Below, in pieces: positions 1-12,607 of a stretch of DNA of 64,000 bases. Under the pieces are notes generated by a model. The model was not told the DNA's origin. It did not search any database and was given only the letters and a program-made list of their open reading frames with translations. Origin of the DNA: Cordia subcordata (Eukaryota > Streptophyta > Magnoliopsida > Boraginales > Cordiaceae); contig JAPTOF010000010.1 in assembly GCA_028554755.1 (NCBI GenBank), forward strand, positions 3,704,001 to 3,768,000, written 5' to 3'. The position numbers and the translations under genes were made by a program. Position 1 is the first letter of the stretch, and each line of letters opens with the position of its first letter.

Positions 1-2173
1 TGCCTGGGTCGCCTGTGGCTAGGAGTGCGGCGGCTGCTCATGATGCTCACCGCCATTGGACACCAACTGACGGTGAACGTAGTCATGGGATCCCATATAT
101 CTGCTCGGTGACCCCCCCGATGACTCGCTCTACGTCACCTCGTCAGCTCCTCAACATAGGGCTGAGATGATCCATCAGCCTCGAACGTGCCCCGGCCACC
201 AAAACCGCTGGAGAACGTGCCCCAGCCTCGGTGACCCCCCCCCGATGGCTGTGCGTACACTGCGCAGATGGAGAACGCTGTACACGCTGCTGTATCGCTG
301 CAACGGATTCATTGGAGACGCATCAGGCAACTCTCACACAGCTCTCTGCTGTATGAGATGCTCGTGTTGCGTGTGTCATAGTGCACTCTCGCCATGCAAC
401 TACATGAGCTGCAAGTGCCGCATGACATGCTCCATGTGTGTACCGCCCCCAAGGTCCCCCTCCTGGTAACGCTGCAGCAAATCACGAGAATGATGGACGA
501 CATGCTGAACTACAACGGCCTGTAGTCAAACATAACATACTGGGGTTAATATAAACTAATAGGCAACAACTTTAATTGAGTAACATAAACATTGGGAACA
601 AAGGCAGCTCACCAGTGACGTCTCGTCATGTGCAGATGCCACGTACCCATCTCGTCTATGACTGGTACCGGGATGACCGACCTGTAATATGGTCCGTCGC
701 CAGTACCACTGCATGTAAAACCCGAGTATCGCTACAAGTGGCACATCGTTCGCCTGTCCATATAAAATGCGCTGGGCCCAATTCCCCCACATATTCACAG
801 CCTCGATCAACGCAGCTCCTTCAACCTTCTCCTTGCCGTCCCTATGTTTCTCATGTGCAGGGGGATCAACAGGGACGGCCAACCTAAGTCCGAACTGCCG
901 TAGGACTAGGACACGATCCGGGCACGCCAAACGTCACTGTCAGCAACACAATAAGGTGGGAGGGTGGCCAGTATCGCCTTAAACGGCTGCCATATAAACT
1001 GTAACCAAAACAAGCACCGGATAGTTAATTATGTGCTTAAGTGTACATGTAAAGTATTTTTAATAAGGCAGCTTAAGTGTACTATACCTCGTCAGGCTGG
1101 AGATGGTCTATGACATCCCGACACTCTACCTGTCCTGACTTCCCGGATGCATTAGTCATTTCCTTCTTGACGTAAAACTGTGCACCCCGTGGAACGCCAG
1201 GAGTGAAACTCGGCTCGGTGATCTTTGCGCTGAAGCCGCTCTCGTGTCGGATGCCGGAGCTGAGGCTGAAAAGCCGTGAATCTATCCCATGCAAAAAGCT
1301 ATAGGTATTGAACATGTGTTATGTTATAATAACGCTTGTAATAATAAAGTTAACATTAGTAGAATATAAACATAACTACTACATAAGGCAAACTAATACC
1401 TAGACTAGTGTTACGGCTTCGCATACACCCTTACACTAGCGGAAGGAGGAGCGGTCAAGCTGCTGGTACAAATACGATAATACAGTCGCCTCCCAGTTAT
1501 ACTGCCAGATGCGCTCAAAGTCATCCAGTAATAATAGCCAGGCCAAATTACCGTCATTCGTGCTTGTGTTCGCGAAAAGGTGACAGCAGATGACGAGAAA
1601 TATCCACAGCCATGCTCGCTGCCGCGCTTGGTACTGAGTGGGCTCATCCAGAATGCCCTGCAGAACAAACCTGTCCCGCAGCTGGACGAAATTCACAGAG
1701 TTCCCCACAATGTTGATATGGCCGGTACCGTCCTCCGCCACCGCATGCGCATCGATACCCATCAACTCCTACATCCTGACAACCCAGTCCTCTCTCGAGC
1801 GTGGGATCATATCAATCACCGGGACAGGAGTACCGGTCACAGGAAAACCCCAATACACGGCCACATCTTGCAGGGTGATGGTAGCCTCACATACGGGTAA
1901 ATGAAACGTGTGGGTCTCCGGCTGCCACCTCTCTATCATGGCAGTAATAAGTCCGCGGTTAAGCTGGTGATATCGAGATTTATAACACCTGTAGAATCCG
2001 GTCTCCACCAACTGCTGCCGTATTAACGGGTGCTCCGGCGCATTAAACAATGATCTATCCGACCTATAGCACCTAAACATACCTAGATGGTGCGAATCCT
2101 GTAAATACTGGACCTGGTAATCCATATAGTAGCATAGTAAAGTGGCATCTACTAGTGCAGGACGAGCATCCAT
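1..2173 (-). pseudogene. Plant mobile domain (PMD/MAIL-like) pseudogene, runs off the left edge
   Basis: The minus strand encodes a protein of the plant mobile domain family (MAIN/MAIL-like, transposon-related, 'phosphatase 7 long form homolog' type). Seen: a likely start at 2173 (MDARPALVDATLL), then the hallmark ETHTFHLPVCEATITLQDVA segment near residues 80-100, and an LLLLDDFERIWQYNW segment downstream. Near 1270 the AWDRF motif appears in another frame. QPDE ends at 1088, a GT-AG intron spans 1087-999, and the next exon opens with FIWQPF. A later piece carries FGLRLAVPVDP and YMQWYWRR (about 930-760), and weak tail similarity (HMEHVMRHLQL) continues towards position 400. It is broken: in-frame TAG at 1769-1771 and 1436-1438, a frame change between about 1260 and 1190, and another near 930. 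The block is clearly more GC-rich than the DNA to its right. The family call is firm; a stop read as part of a short intron is the main alternative to decay. Confidence 0.85.
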
Positions 2174-4313
2174 AATGACTCCTAAAATAAAAAATAATAA
2201 CAACGATTAACTAAATATTACTACTTCACTATATACATTAACTCTCTAATTTTATCAAATAATAATAATTATAACACTAATATTATTAATAATAATAGTA
2301 TCAATGATTGTATTAATAATAATAATAATAATAATAAAAACACCAATATTATTAATAATAGTATCAATGATTGTATTATTATTAATAATAAAAATAATAA
2401 CACAAAGATAACATGTTTAATCATCCATCATCGTCATCATCATCATAATAATAAAATAAATATATGGATAAATATATCAATAATAGTATTAATAAAATTA
2501 CTAATAATAATATCTAACATATTACATTAATCATCCATCATCACAATGATAATAATACCAATAATAGTAATAATTACATTAATCATTACATCTAACATAT
2601 AACATGGCTGTCATAAAAATAATGATAATCTTAATGATAACATTTATTACTAATAATATTCATATAGTAATAATAAGATTAATAATAATGATCATACTAA
2701 TAATATTACTAATAATATTAATTGCAACAATATTAATTCTATTTCTAATAATCATACTATATTTTACGCAACAATTAACATTTCAATATAAATTAACAAA
2801 AAAAAAAATTCTAATCTACAAATCTAACAACAATTAAAATTCAAATTAACACAAACTACATTTAATTATCAAAAAAAAGCTACACGATCTAAAAACATAT
2901 TTCATAATTTAAACGTTAAATACAATGGCAAAAAATAACATAAAAATAAAATAACTTACAAGATCAAGGTAATATCCTCGCTAAAACGCTAAAAAACTAA
3001 AACTTTAGTGTGAGGGGTTGAGAGAAAACAAGAGAAAATCGCAAGTGGGGTTGGGGGAGAATGGGAAAAAAATGATCGGCAACGAATATATGGAACGAGG
3101 CCGCGTTCTAGGAATGCGCCGCATCCGCGTTCTCGAAATGCGTGCCACGCATTTCTGGACTTAAAATGGGTTATTTTTCAAATTGATTTATAAATGGGGT
3201 TAGTTTTGCATAATGTTTTTTTTTGGGTTAAAAAAAAATTCCGAAAAATGCTCATACACTAATTAAATGTTTTGGATTGTCCTCAGTATGCCCCGGTAAT
3301 AAAAACATCTCAAGACGGTAAGACAGATACGTCTTATTATGGCTCGGTGCGAATTTAGTCCCCTACGTGTCTTCGATTTAATTGGTACCACTATAAAAAA
3401 TGTACTGCACATTCACGATTTGTCAGTTAATAACCCGACTCAGCCAGCTGGATTCCCCTAGTCGCAAAAAGAAATGTTTTTAGATTTTTTTCCTTATTAA
3501 AAGAATAACCTTTTAATAAGAAAGTATTTTTAATGGGTGTATGAATTAATTTTTAAGTAAAATTAAAATTCTTTAAAGGAAAGTTCAAGTTGGATTTTTT
3601 TTCCGAAGCTAAAAATTTTAACATTTCTAAAAAATTACTTTTTAAAAAAATTATGTAAAAAAGATATTCTTAATAATATAAATCAACACGTAACCCATGT
3701 TGCGCTTGTAACTAGCAATTACACTACCGGACTTAATCGAGTGTGAGTTCTATGCGCAAATGAATTAGGTTCTGCTTACTAATATATTTATTTCTAGCAA
3801 TGATCAAGAATAACTCCGTCAATTTAAAATATTAAGTATGGGAGAATTTGAGATATTCAAATTCAGAAGTATTACAAGGAAGAACGTTCAATACACGAAA
3901 TTTTTGTTATGATCAAATACACTTTGAAAGAAACCTCAGACTACGGCTAAGCTTAGAATTCTCTTCTTTTTTTTTTTTTGTTTATTTATTTTAGAAAGCG
4001 GATTGACAAAAAAAAAAAAAGAAGAAGAAGTTTAAAAGCAGATAAGATGCAAAAGAGCTCCCAATCGTCCATTTTTTCATTGCCATCTCAAAATCTAAAC
4101 TAACAAACAATTTCTCCATCAGAAGTGACAGCCCAATCAGAAAAATGAAAATCAGAAAAATAAACAAAAAATAACTGCCATGTGCACACGTGGCATAATG
4201 CAACTGGACCTTCTTCCACTTAACATTGTTCACACTGTCAACTAATTATCTTACCTTCTACAAAGAACTAAAATCTCAAAGAAAGTGCAGCAAATAACAG
4301 AATTAACTGAAAA
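2174..4313. other. Intergenic, very AT-rich, with a GC-rich palindromic patch
   Basis: From 2210 to about 2960 the sequence is almost pure A/T with many ATT/AAT runs; open frames here are compositional. About 3090-3170 holds a GC-rich patch with repeated GCGTTCT and ATGCG words, followed by a T-rich stretch. This probably belongs to the 5' flank of the PMD element. The remainder to 4313 holds no recognisable gene. Confidence 0.7.
2215..2580. repeat. AAT/ATT low-complexity tract
   Basis: Long runs of ATT/AAT trinucleotides with interspersed ATCATC words, including two copies of a phrase containing TCATCCATCATC (near 2420 and 2530). It lies directly upstream of the PMD pseudogene. Confidence 0.8.
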
Positions 4314-5762
4314 ATGGCTGCTGCTTCAGTGACACTCTCAGTACTCTCCAGCAATTCAACTCCCAAGATTGTGTCTAACAAATCCCAACCATGTCGAGTC
4401 AAACATAGTACCTTGTCTCCAACAACCCCATTTGCATTTTCATTAAAAATTTGTAGAAATTATAATAGAATTAGCTCAACAAGATTGTATGCAGCTGGAC
4501 TATCAGAAATTGAGCCGGACTTGAATGAAGATCCAGTGGACAGATGGAGAACTAATGGTGTTGAGCCCGTAAGTTCTCTCCAGTTCTTTGATTTTTCATC
4601 CCGTAGCATCTTTCACATAGTAAACAATACGAGACTCGTTTTCAAGATTATGTAAGATACTGATTAAGAGATGAAGTTTGGGTGGTATAACTTAGACGAT
4701 ATATATCATTAGTATCGTGGTTAATGTGTTAAAAGAAGTTTGTAGTTAACCTTTTCCTGTGTGGGTTCAGGAGGATTTTCAGTATGGGAAGTGGGATGAC
4801 CACCATACTTATTTTGAAGGAGATGACAAAGGTACGCCATGATACGTGTTTTAATTTTTATGTTGCCTTTTGTGTTTCTTGATATTCAGCCTAGTAAAAG
4901 TTAGGATGTATCCAACAGACTGCAGTCAAATTTTAGGGATACATCCTAAATCAAACTAAATTAAGAGTTATCTCACTAGATGGTGTTGATTATGTTACTT
5001 TTTTTGCTCTTACTGTAATCTAATGCCTCGTATCTCCGATGTGGCTGTCTATGATGACATTTGTGTTACCATTAAAATTTTTTTCCAGGAACATTTTGGG
5101 GGTCAATTGCGGAAGATTATGCTGCAGTTGGACCTCCTACAGGATTCCAAGGTATCATAAACATCCTGTTATGGTTTTAGTCTTAAACATGAGTGAAGAT
5201 CAAACTTTGAGCTAATTTTAAAGTGAGTCCTACAACTTGGATCCACCACAAATTCCATAGTTGTTCATTCCTGCCTCTGAAGATTTTTCACACTAGGCCT
5301 CTACTGTTTGTGAGCAGGGTTTATTTCATGGCTTTTCCTCCCTGCAATTGCTGCTGGGATGTACTTCAATGTTCCGGTAACATCTATACTTGCATATAAA
5401 TTTTTTTTTTTGAACTTCTTTCTTACACTTAAGGCGAGTGACATACCACTTCACCTGCTAGGCTCGTGGTTACATACTTTTTCAAACTTGACATTAGTAA
5501 AGAAATGCATATTTCAACTCTTGGCTTACAGGGAGAGTACTTGTACATTGGAGCAGCTATTTTTACAATAGTGTTTTGTATCATTGAGATGGATAAGCCA
5601 AGTGAGCCACACAACTTTGAGCCCCAGATATACAATATGGAGAGAGGAGCTCGTGATAAGTTGATAGCTGACTATAACACCATGGACATATGGGATTTCA
5701 ATGAAAAATATGGAGACCTCTGGGATTTCACTGTGACTAAAGATGATATTACGAAGAGATAA
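4314..5762 (+). CDS. PnsB5: Chloroplast NDH complex subunit, PnsB5/NDH18-like
   Basis: Predicted subunit of subcomplex B of the thylakoid NAD(P)H dehydrogenase-like complex, which acts in cyclic electron flow around photosystem I. Exons: 4314-4568, 4771-4831, 5089-5151, 5318-5376, 5532-5762; phases join exactly to 669 nt, giving 222 residues, and all introns are GT-AG. Seen: a Ser/Thr-rich, acid-poor N-terminus fitting a chloroplast transit peptide; EPDLNEDPVDRW and THGV-like spacing at the end of exon 1; GPPTGFQG at the end of exon 3; two hydrophobic segments at about residues 128-146 and 147-162 around a Gly-Glu-Tyr turn; and a conserved tail (MDKPSEPHNFEPQIY, WDFNEKYGDLWDF). The length matches what I recall for Arabidopsis NDH18. 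No break is visible. Assignment rests on remembered family sequence, not a search. Confidence 0.9.
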
Positions 5763-6058
5763 AAGATCTACAGAAGTACAAGTTAAAATCTTCCTATGGA
5801 GGAGTGAGAGAACATATTTGTTAGCTGAGATTTGTATGCTGGTTGTAAATATTTTTTCCTTAATTATTGATGTAATTCTTGCTTTTTTAGCCAAAAATTA
5901 AAAAGAACTTTTCTATTATTCAGAATAATTTGCTCAATAATTATTATCACCCATCGTGTTGGTTCATTTTGTTTTAAAGGGCCTGTTACACAGTTCCAAG
6001 ACTTTCTTATGTCAGTCTTTCTCTTATTTAAATTAGCTTTGGTTATTCATTAGACTTT

Positions 6059-6246
6059 GGGCTTGTTTGGATTTTCTTTTTTAAGTAATTTTTTATAAGC
6101 TTTGGAGAAAAGTATTTTTGATAAACTAAAAATTCAGACTTTTAAAAAGAGTTGTATTTAAACTTTTCTCAAAGTTTCAACTTTTTTTAAACACCAAACA
6201 AAATAGTTAATAAAAAATACTCTTTCATGCCAATCCAAATAGGCCC
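6059..6246. mobile_element. Tourist-like MITE, copy of the GGGCTTGTTTGG family
   Basis: Terminal inverted repeats read GGGCTTGTTTGGATT at the left and AATCCAAATAGGCCC at the right, around an AT-rich interior that can fold back on itself. The same termini recur elsewhere in the window (43254-43486 and 62655-62877). The flanking triplets (TTT and TAT) do not match, so the target-site duplication of this copy has eroded. Confidence 0.75.
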
Positions 6247-6865
6247 TATAATCACATTAAAATATGTAGTTCTAACTCGTGACTTGATTTTTACAATGGA
6301 GACTCTGGGGTCTAGTTCCATTTTGTATTATGACCACTCACATACCAATCAACCAAAGTTGTAAAGTTAGCAAGTGAGGTGCATGCACCGGTAAGTTTTA
6401 TAGGTTAATAATTTCCAAAGGTATGAGTAATTTAGGAGTCCCTTGAATTAAATAAAAAAAGAGGTTGAACTAATATATTCGATACGCCATTTAATGCGTT
6501 TTACCCTTATTACACCAAGATATATCATGATAGCATCTTTTGAGAAAAAAATGACATGTTGGCCGGATTATAAGAAATCATGGGAGGTTTAAACTACAAA
6601 CAATGTGAAGAAAAGTGATTTAACAACGCAGCACACTGAAATTTGAGCACCAAGAGCAAGAAGCAAAGGTGCTAAACTCGCTGAAATCATGGTTTAATGG
6701 GACCTATATTCAAGAAATCCTAGTTGATTTACTGCGACCACTGCTTTGTGGAAGACCTTTTAATCAACTTGAGGTTTCTTTTCTTCAAAGTGCGTTTTGG
6801 ACTCTCCTTTAAATTTTAGGAGTCGCATTATCCTGTAACATTATTAATTTTTCCCTGTATTTTTA

Positions 6866-7145
6866 ACTTGTAAGATGGTCCAAACACAATACGATTTTTT
6901 TGGGGTAATGGGATGAACTTAATAAATGTCAACTATGGGTCCCACTGCAAATCTGGAGTGGACCCCATCATTCCACTAGTGTAATAATTTAGAATTGCAC
7001 TATATTCAACGTATTCTAACTCGTACAACGGTCCAAACACAAAATACGATTTTTTAGCATAACGGGAAAGACTCCAATAAATGTCTATAATGGGTCCCAT
7101 CCCCCACCACTCCGGAGTGGACCCCATCATTCCCCTAGAGTAATT
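6866..7145. repeat. Imperfect tandem duplication, unit about 150 bp
   Basis: Two adjacent copies share GGTCCAAACACAA, ATACGATTTTTT, AATAAATGTC, ATGGGTCCCA and GGAGTGGACCCCATCATTCC in the same order. Copy 1 is about 6866-6985 and copy 2 about 7018-7140. The copies have diverged by substitutions and small indels. No coding content. Confidence 0.8.
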
Positions 7146-7816
7146 GGTGGAGGCGAAGCATTAGTCAAGTTGTTGACTAGTAAATATTGTCACCTGAAGG
7201 TGATGTAAGTAACGAATGGTTTGGTGGCAATTGAACTTCCTGTCAGCCTTTGCCTTAAAGAAGATGGCAAATTGTGATTGATGAAGTGTTTGTATATTCA
7301 AAACTGCAACAGAAACGTTTCGATCCTGGTCAAGATCAAAGTCTCCGCTAAAAATATAATGGAACTCTGCTATTGCCCACCTCATTTCTCAATCCTCTGT
7401 AGCCAGTCCATAGACAAAAAAAAATATCTTTCCAGTGATTAATAAGATAAGACTTTGCACTCCAGTTGCCGTATGGTTTGGGATCGACAAAACAAATCAA
7501 ACCAATAGTGTATTTGAAATGATCTTATTTTAAGATACTTATTCTATTGAAATTTAGAAATATTTTATAAGGTTTAAGGTATTTTATTATATATATTATA
7601 TATTTTATAATTGTAAAAAATAAGATAAGAATGATTACTTATTTTTTATAAGATAAAAAATATAATTTTGTTTTAAATTTTTATAAAATACAGGATAAAA
7701 TTTTTTAAAACTTATAAAATTTACCTTCATTTCAATAAAATAAATATCTTTAAAATAAGACAATAACAAACATAGCACAAGTCTTTCCTCACCGCATTTC
7801 TTCGTCCAGCTCTCCC

Positions 7817-7822
7817 TATAAG
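7817..7822 (+). promoter_or_regulatory. TATA box of the LysM receptor kinase gene
   Basis: CCCTATAAGTAGAG sits 78 bp upstream of the chosen ATG at 7895, a spacing that leaves a short 5' leader. Upstream sequence is AT-rich, so the call rests on position and the CTATAAGTAG context. Confidence 0.5.
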
Positions 7823-7894
7823 TAGAGCTCTTATTTTCCGTGTATGCAATTCTCACATACAACAAGATTCAAGAAAAAAAGAAAAGTGATCAAA

Positions 7895-10800
7895 ATGAGA
7901 AGCAGATTCAGAATCGCTTCTTCTCTGATCCTCTTCTTCTGCTTTAATCTCTATCATCCTGTAACAGCTCAACCAAGCACAGATGGCTACACCTGCCCGG
8001 CAAACCAGACCACTTACCCATGTGAGACTTATGTGTTCTACAGAGCCAGGGGTCCAGACTTTCTTGACCTGGCCGCCATAGGCGATCTGTTTTCGGTTAG
8101 CCGGCTTATGATCTCGCAGCCAAGCAACATCTCTTTCCCAAACTCGACTCTCATCCCTGATCAATCTTTATTTGTCCCAATTCAATGCTCTTGCAACAGA
8201 ATCAACACCAGCACCAGTATCTCCTATGCTGGCCTCAACTATACCATCAACGCGGGCGATACTTTCTACCTTGTGTCAACCAATAAATTCCAGAATCTCA
8301 CCACTTACCAATCTGTTGAAGTCGTGAACCCGACGCTTGTCCCGACCAACCTCACCATTGGTGTCAATGTTGTGTTCCCAGTGTTCTGCAAGTGCCCTGA
8401 CACAACACAGCTGCAGAACCAAGTCAATTATCTGATCAGCTATGTTTTTCAGCCTTCTGATAGTTTAGCTTCCGTTGCTTCAAGGTTTAACACAACACCA
8501 CAGGCTATATCTGATGTTAATGGTAACAATCCTCAGCCTTCTGACACTGTTTTCGTCCCGGTGTCAAGGCTTCCTCAGCTGGCACAGCCAGTTGCTCCAC
8601 CTGTTAACGACAACTCCACCTCAGAAAGTGATGATGACAGAAAAGCTGCTGTTATAGGATTAGCAATTGGTTTAGGTGTCTGTGGGCTGTTTTTGATTCT
8701 TGTTACTACTTTATGGGGTTATAGAGAATCCCTGATGAAAAAGAGAATGAAGAAAGTAGATGAAGGAAAACAAGTTCTTGATAGAGAAGGGAAAGGGTTG
8801 TTGGCGAATCAGGGGGTGAATTTAATGGCTGATGTTGCAGACTATTTGGATAAGTATAAGGTGTATAGCATTGATGAGTTGATGAAAGCCACAGATGGAT
8901 TTGATGAAAGTTGCTTAATTGGAGGGTCTGTGTATAAGGCTTCAATTGATGGAGATCTGTATGCTATCAAGAAAATGAAGTGGAATGCCTATGAAGAACT
9001 CAAGATATTGCAGAAGGTAAAATTTTGTCTTTTTTCTTTTGGCTTTCTTGAATATAAGTATTTACAGCGACAATTGTTTTTCAGCTTATGACACTAGTAT
9101 CGTTTTTTAGATCTAAAGTTCCAAACTTGAAACATGAGATATCGCCACCCTAGCGTAATACTAAAAGAAACTTACACATTTGTTTTGGTCTAAAAGGAGA
9201 ATGATACTTGAGGGGGCTATAGAGTATAGAATAGTAGGAAAGCTAAATAATATGTTTGTTATTTTCTGTAGAAATAGAATAATGGTCAGGTGAAGTGACC
9301 TGTCTTATTCTCATGCCTAAAGGCTAAAACGTTTAAACAATTCATTTGGACCACATAGATGAGAAATGGAAAAGTGGGGTTCATAGGATTGGTGTTATGC
9401 TGCTCCCTTTTCTCAAATTGACCCTAACTTTCGAAATCATTATAATTTGTCCTTACTTTATTTCATCTTCAAGCTCTGGGAGTAGGTAATGCTGTACAAT
9501 TTAGATGATAGCAAAGAATTGGTGGTTCATGTGTCATCTTTTAATTTGTAATTACATACAAAATGAAATAATTTTCTATTTCTTTTCATATGCTTAGCTC
9601 ATCAAATCAAACTAAGTTTTACCCCACCAAGTATGATTGTATGAATTAGATGCAGCTACTCATTCTTGTCGAGAGCCTTGTTAATAGCATACTTAACAAG
9701 AAAATTAACTTGATGAAATTATAGGTGACTGAATGATAAGAATCATGACAAACTTGATCTTAATATATACCGAAGGTATGAAATTGTTCACTTTTTCACT
9801 TATGCTCCAGGTCCAATGATCTCAGACCTTATAGTGATGATCCTATCACTCATTTCTGTAGGCTTCAAGTTTTTCTGTTGCAGTTTGATGAACTCAATTC
9901 CTTTTATCTCAAATATTCCTTCTTTCATTTGATCATTGTCTGGCATGAGCACATAATTCACAGTTGTAAATATGGTGATTAAGATGATAAAAAATCTGCA
10001 CAAGGATATATATGGTTTTTGCTTAGTTTCATCACTCCAGAAAAGCTGCAGCCAAATCAACCCTGACTGTAAAACTAACTCCTAATTATTTCCCCAAAAT
10101 TAGTTATGACATTAAGATAATGAGATGCAGATCAACAACTAGTAGCCGATGTAGTGTAAGATCAATCAGAGTTGCAGCCTCACTGACCCAAAAACTTCTA
10201 AATACGTGTACTTTATTTGTCATCAAGCCAGCCTGAAGAATAATAGCAGGATCGGAAAAAAGCAAGAATCCTCTTTTTCCTATAACATAAGTTTCGTCAG
10301 AATGTTTATTCAGGTCAAAGCAGTATTATATTATAGCCTCAAAAGTAATTTCAAAAAAATCCTAGACCTTGTATCCTAATAGAAGCATGATACTTTGTTC
10401 TCCAGGTAAATCATGGCAACTTGGTGAAGCTGGAAGGCTTCTGCATCGACCCTGAAGAAGCAAATTGCTATCTAGTCTATGAGTATGTAGAAAATGGTTC
10501 ACTCCACTCAAGGCTGCACACATGCAACAGATCAGAGAAGCTGAACTGGAAAACAAGATTAAGAATCGCAATTGATGTGGCCAATGGCCTCCAATACATC
10601 CACGAGCACACAAGGCCAAGAGTTGTCCACAAAGACATCAAAAGCAGCAACATTCTGCTGGACTCCAACATGAGAGCCAAGATTTCTGATTTCGGGCTAG
10701 CAAAATCAGGCTGCAACGCCATAACAATGCACATTGTGGGGACTCAAGGCTACATGGCTCCTGAATACATCTCAGATGGGGTGGTCTCCACCAAGATGGA

Positions 10801-11143
10801 CATTTTCGCGTTCGGGGTGGTGCTGCTGGAGCTTTTGTCCAGCAGAGAGGCCGTTGATGAATCCGGGCGCGTTCTGTGGGAAGAAGCAGACAAAATTGCG
10901 AATTATAAGGATGAAGACAAGGTGGAGAAGTTGAGAACATGGGTGGATGGTGATCTTTTTAAAGAGTCATGCTCAATGGAGGGTGTTATGAATGTTATGG
11001 CTGTTGCTGTTGCTTGTCTGCAGAGAGATCCTTCAAGAAGGCCTAACATGGTGGACATTGTGTATGCATTGTGTAAGAGTGATGATTTTTCTTTTGATAA
11101 CTCAGATGATGGACTATCTCCTAGGCAAGTACTAGCTAGATAA
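7895..11143 (+). CDS. LysM receptor-like kinase, LYK4/LYR type
   Basis: Predicted plasma-membrane receptor for chitin- or lipo-chitooligosaccharide-type ligands. Exons: 7895-9016 and 10406-11143; the phase-0 intron is 1389 bp; 619 residues. The ATG at 7895 is preferred over the in-frame ATG at 7844 because it opens directly on a signal peptide (about residues 1-25). Seen: three LysM-type modules divided by CSC (about residue 97) and CKC (about 163), many N-glycosylation sites, and one membrane helix (about 250-273). The kinase domain has the VAIK-equivalent lysine (AIKKMKW), catalytic loop HKDIKSSN, DFG, and APEY. The glycine-rich loop is shortened to IGGSVYKA, as is common in the LYK4/LYR branch, so catalytic activity is doubtful; HKD also replaces HRD. 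It could be LYR3-, LYK4- or LYK5-like; I did not force a symbol. Confidence 0.92.
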
Positions 11144-11604
11144 GTGGGAACTTTCATGTCACCATTTGAAAGCTTTTCTGCTTGCTTATAAGTTGTACAC
11201 ACTTTTTGGGCATGTTGGGGAGAATAAGAGAAACTCGAGTAGTATTTGTAAGGGCTTCTTTTTTTGTTCAAATAATAAACTAGCGCTTTTGTATCTGTAT
11301 TTTATCTATGTTGATTTGTTAAGAGTAATGATATATATTACTTCTTTCTTTTTTTTACTTCATAGGAGGTCAAAGGTCGGTTATATTGCAACTAACACGA
11401 ATTGATCCTTGACTTTACTCATACTAAAGATGAGAGATATACCATTTGATTGCTAAGTCTTTAGTATATTATTTTTTTTCCATCGCCCCCTAGGTGTGAT
11501 TCTAGTTGTCATGACAACTAGATAAATTATTTTTATTTTATTTTCTTATTCTTTTTATTTTTCTCTCTCTTCGTCTAATTTATTTTCTAATATATTTGTT
11601 CTAA

Positions 11605-11890
11605 TTTCTTCAAGCAATTAATGACATGATTAAGAGTCATTGCCCCGAGACTGTTGTCATCATGGAACCACACATTAGTGGGAGTCAAGCGGAAAGGGTT
11701 TTATCCAGAATCCGTATGCCGAAGTCACTTTTGGAGTTGGGGCAAAAGGCTTTCCAGGAGGCATTTGGCTACATGGGACAAGCAAGCACTGGATGTTGCT
11801 CTCCTCTTGGCAAGATCCCCCAATTTTGGATATGATGGTTTCTTTTCAGGGTGTCCCTAAATGGATCCTTTTGGCGGTTTATGCCAGTCC
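11605..11890 (+). pseudogene. LINE (L1-type) endonuclease fragment
   Basis: Reads as the N-terminal part of a plant L1 endonuclease: CPETVVIMEPHISGSQAERV in one frame (about 11640-11700), then GFPGGIWL in another frame (about 11750-11775), followed by KWILLAVYASP (about 11860-11890). The frame change shows decay. No catalytic centre or reverse transcriptase follows, so this is an isolated 5' piece. Confidence 0.65.
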
Positions 11891-12607
11891 CTTATAAGAA
11901 ATATCCTATAAATTGTAAAATCAAAATACTGAGAAGTTCTTCGCATGGGAATTGTTTTCTTCAAAATAATGAAACCAACGAAATATGATAATGTTTTACA
12001 AGGAATCAGACTTCAGAAGTTCCACACCGATAAATTGGGATGCTGACAACATAGTTGTAGCTGAAGTATGACATGCTGGCTTCTCTTATACCTGGATTCA
12101 ACAAGAAACCAAATTCTAAATGCATGAAAATAATGTGTCAAAAATAATTTCAGTATAAGACACGATATTTAATTTTATAAGATGCCAGCAAATGCTTCTT
12201 AGGTCTCTGTTCTTTGGAACTCCCAAATTCCTTCACGAAATTTGAATTAGACAAGACATTTTAAGACCGTTATAAATTTAACAAATATATGACCTATGTC
12301 AATTGTAACTTTTGTTATGGCAAAAGGTTCTAATTGTATCAAAAACTCTCTAGGATCACTTTCATACCATGGCAATAATAATTTTTTATAATATTAAACA
12401 AGAAAGTGAGGATCACAGTGTCAGATGAGAAGGTGAGGTTCTCAATCTATACATCTTATAGCACCAAAAGAATTGTGAATCACATTACTCAAGATAAAAT
12501 AAAATCATGCATAACGAAACAGGAAGTACCTGAGGACAATCACAGTCCACTGTTTTGGCATGCCATTTTTAGTTCAAATGTAAAATTCAGCACCAGAATC
12601 AAGCAAA

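Larger units (their letters stand above)
5763..7894. other. Intergenic spacer with a MITE and a tandem duplication
   Basis: Contains the PnsB5 3' region, a Tourist-like MITE (6059-6246), an imperfect tandem duplication (about 6866-7145) and, near 7817, a TATA box for the LysM receptor kinase. The 7500-7760 stretch is AT-rich with no recognisable gene. Confidence 0.7.

Noticed and set aside
167..982. Plus-strand open frames with Cys- and Arg-rich translations
   Set aside because: They overlap the minus-strand PMD pseudogene, which explains the sequence better; the plus frames have no family features.
2604..2837. 77-residue Ile-rich frame
   Set aside because: Translation of AT-only low-complexity DNA; no signal, domain or codon bias.
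9800..10060. Minus frame inside the receptor-kinase intron
   Set aside because: No recognisable domain; it lies in a spliced intron and overlaps no conserved motif.
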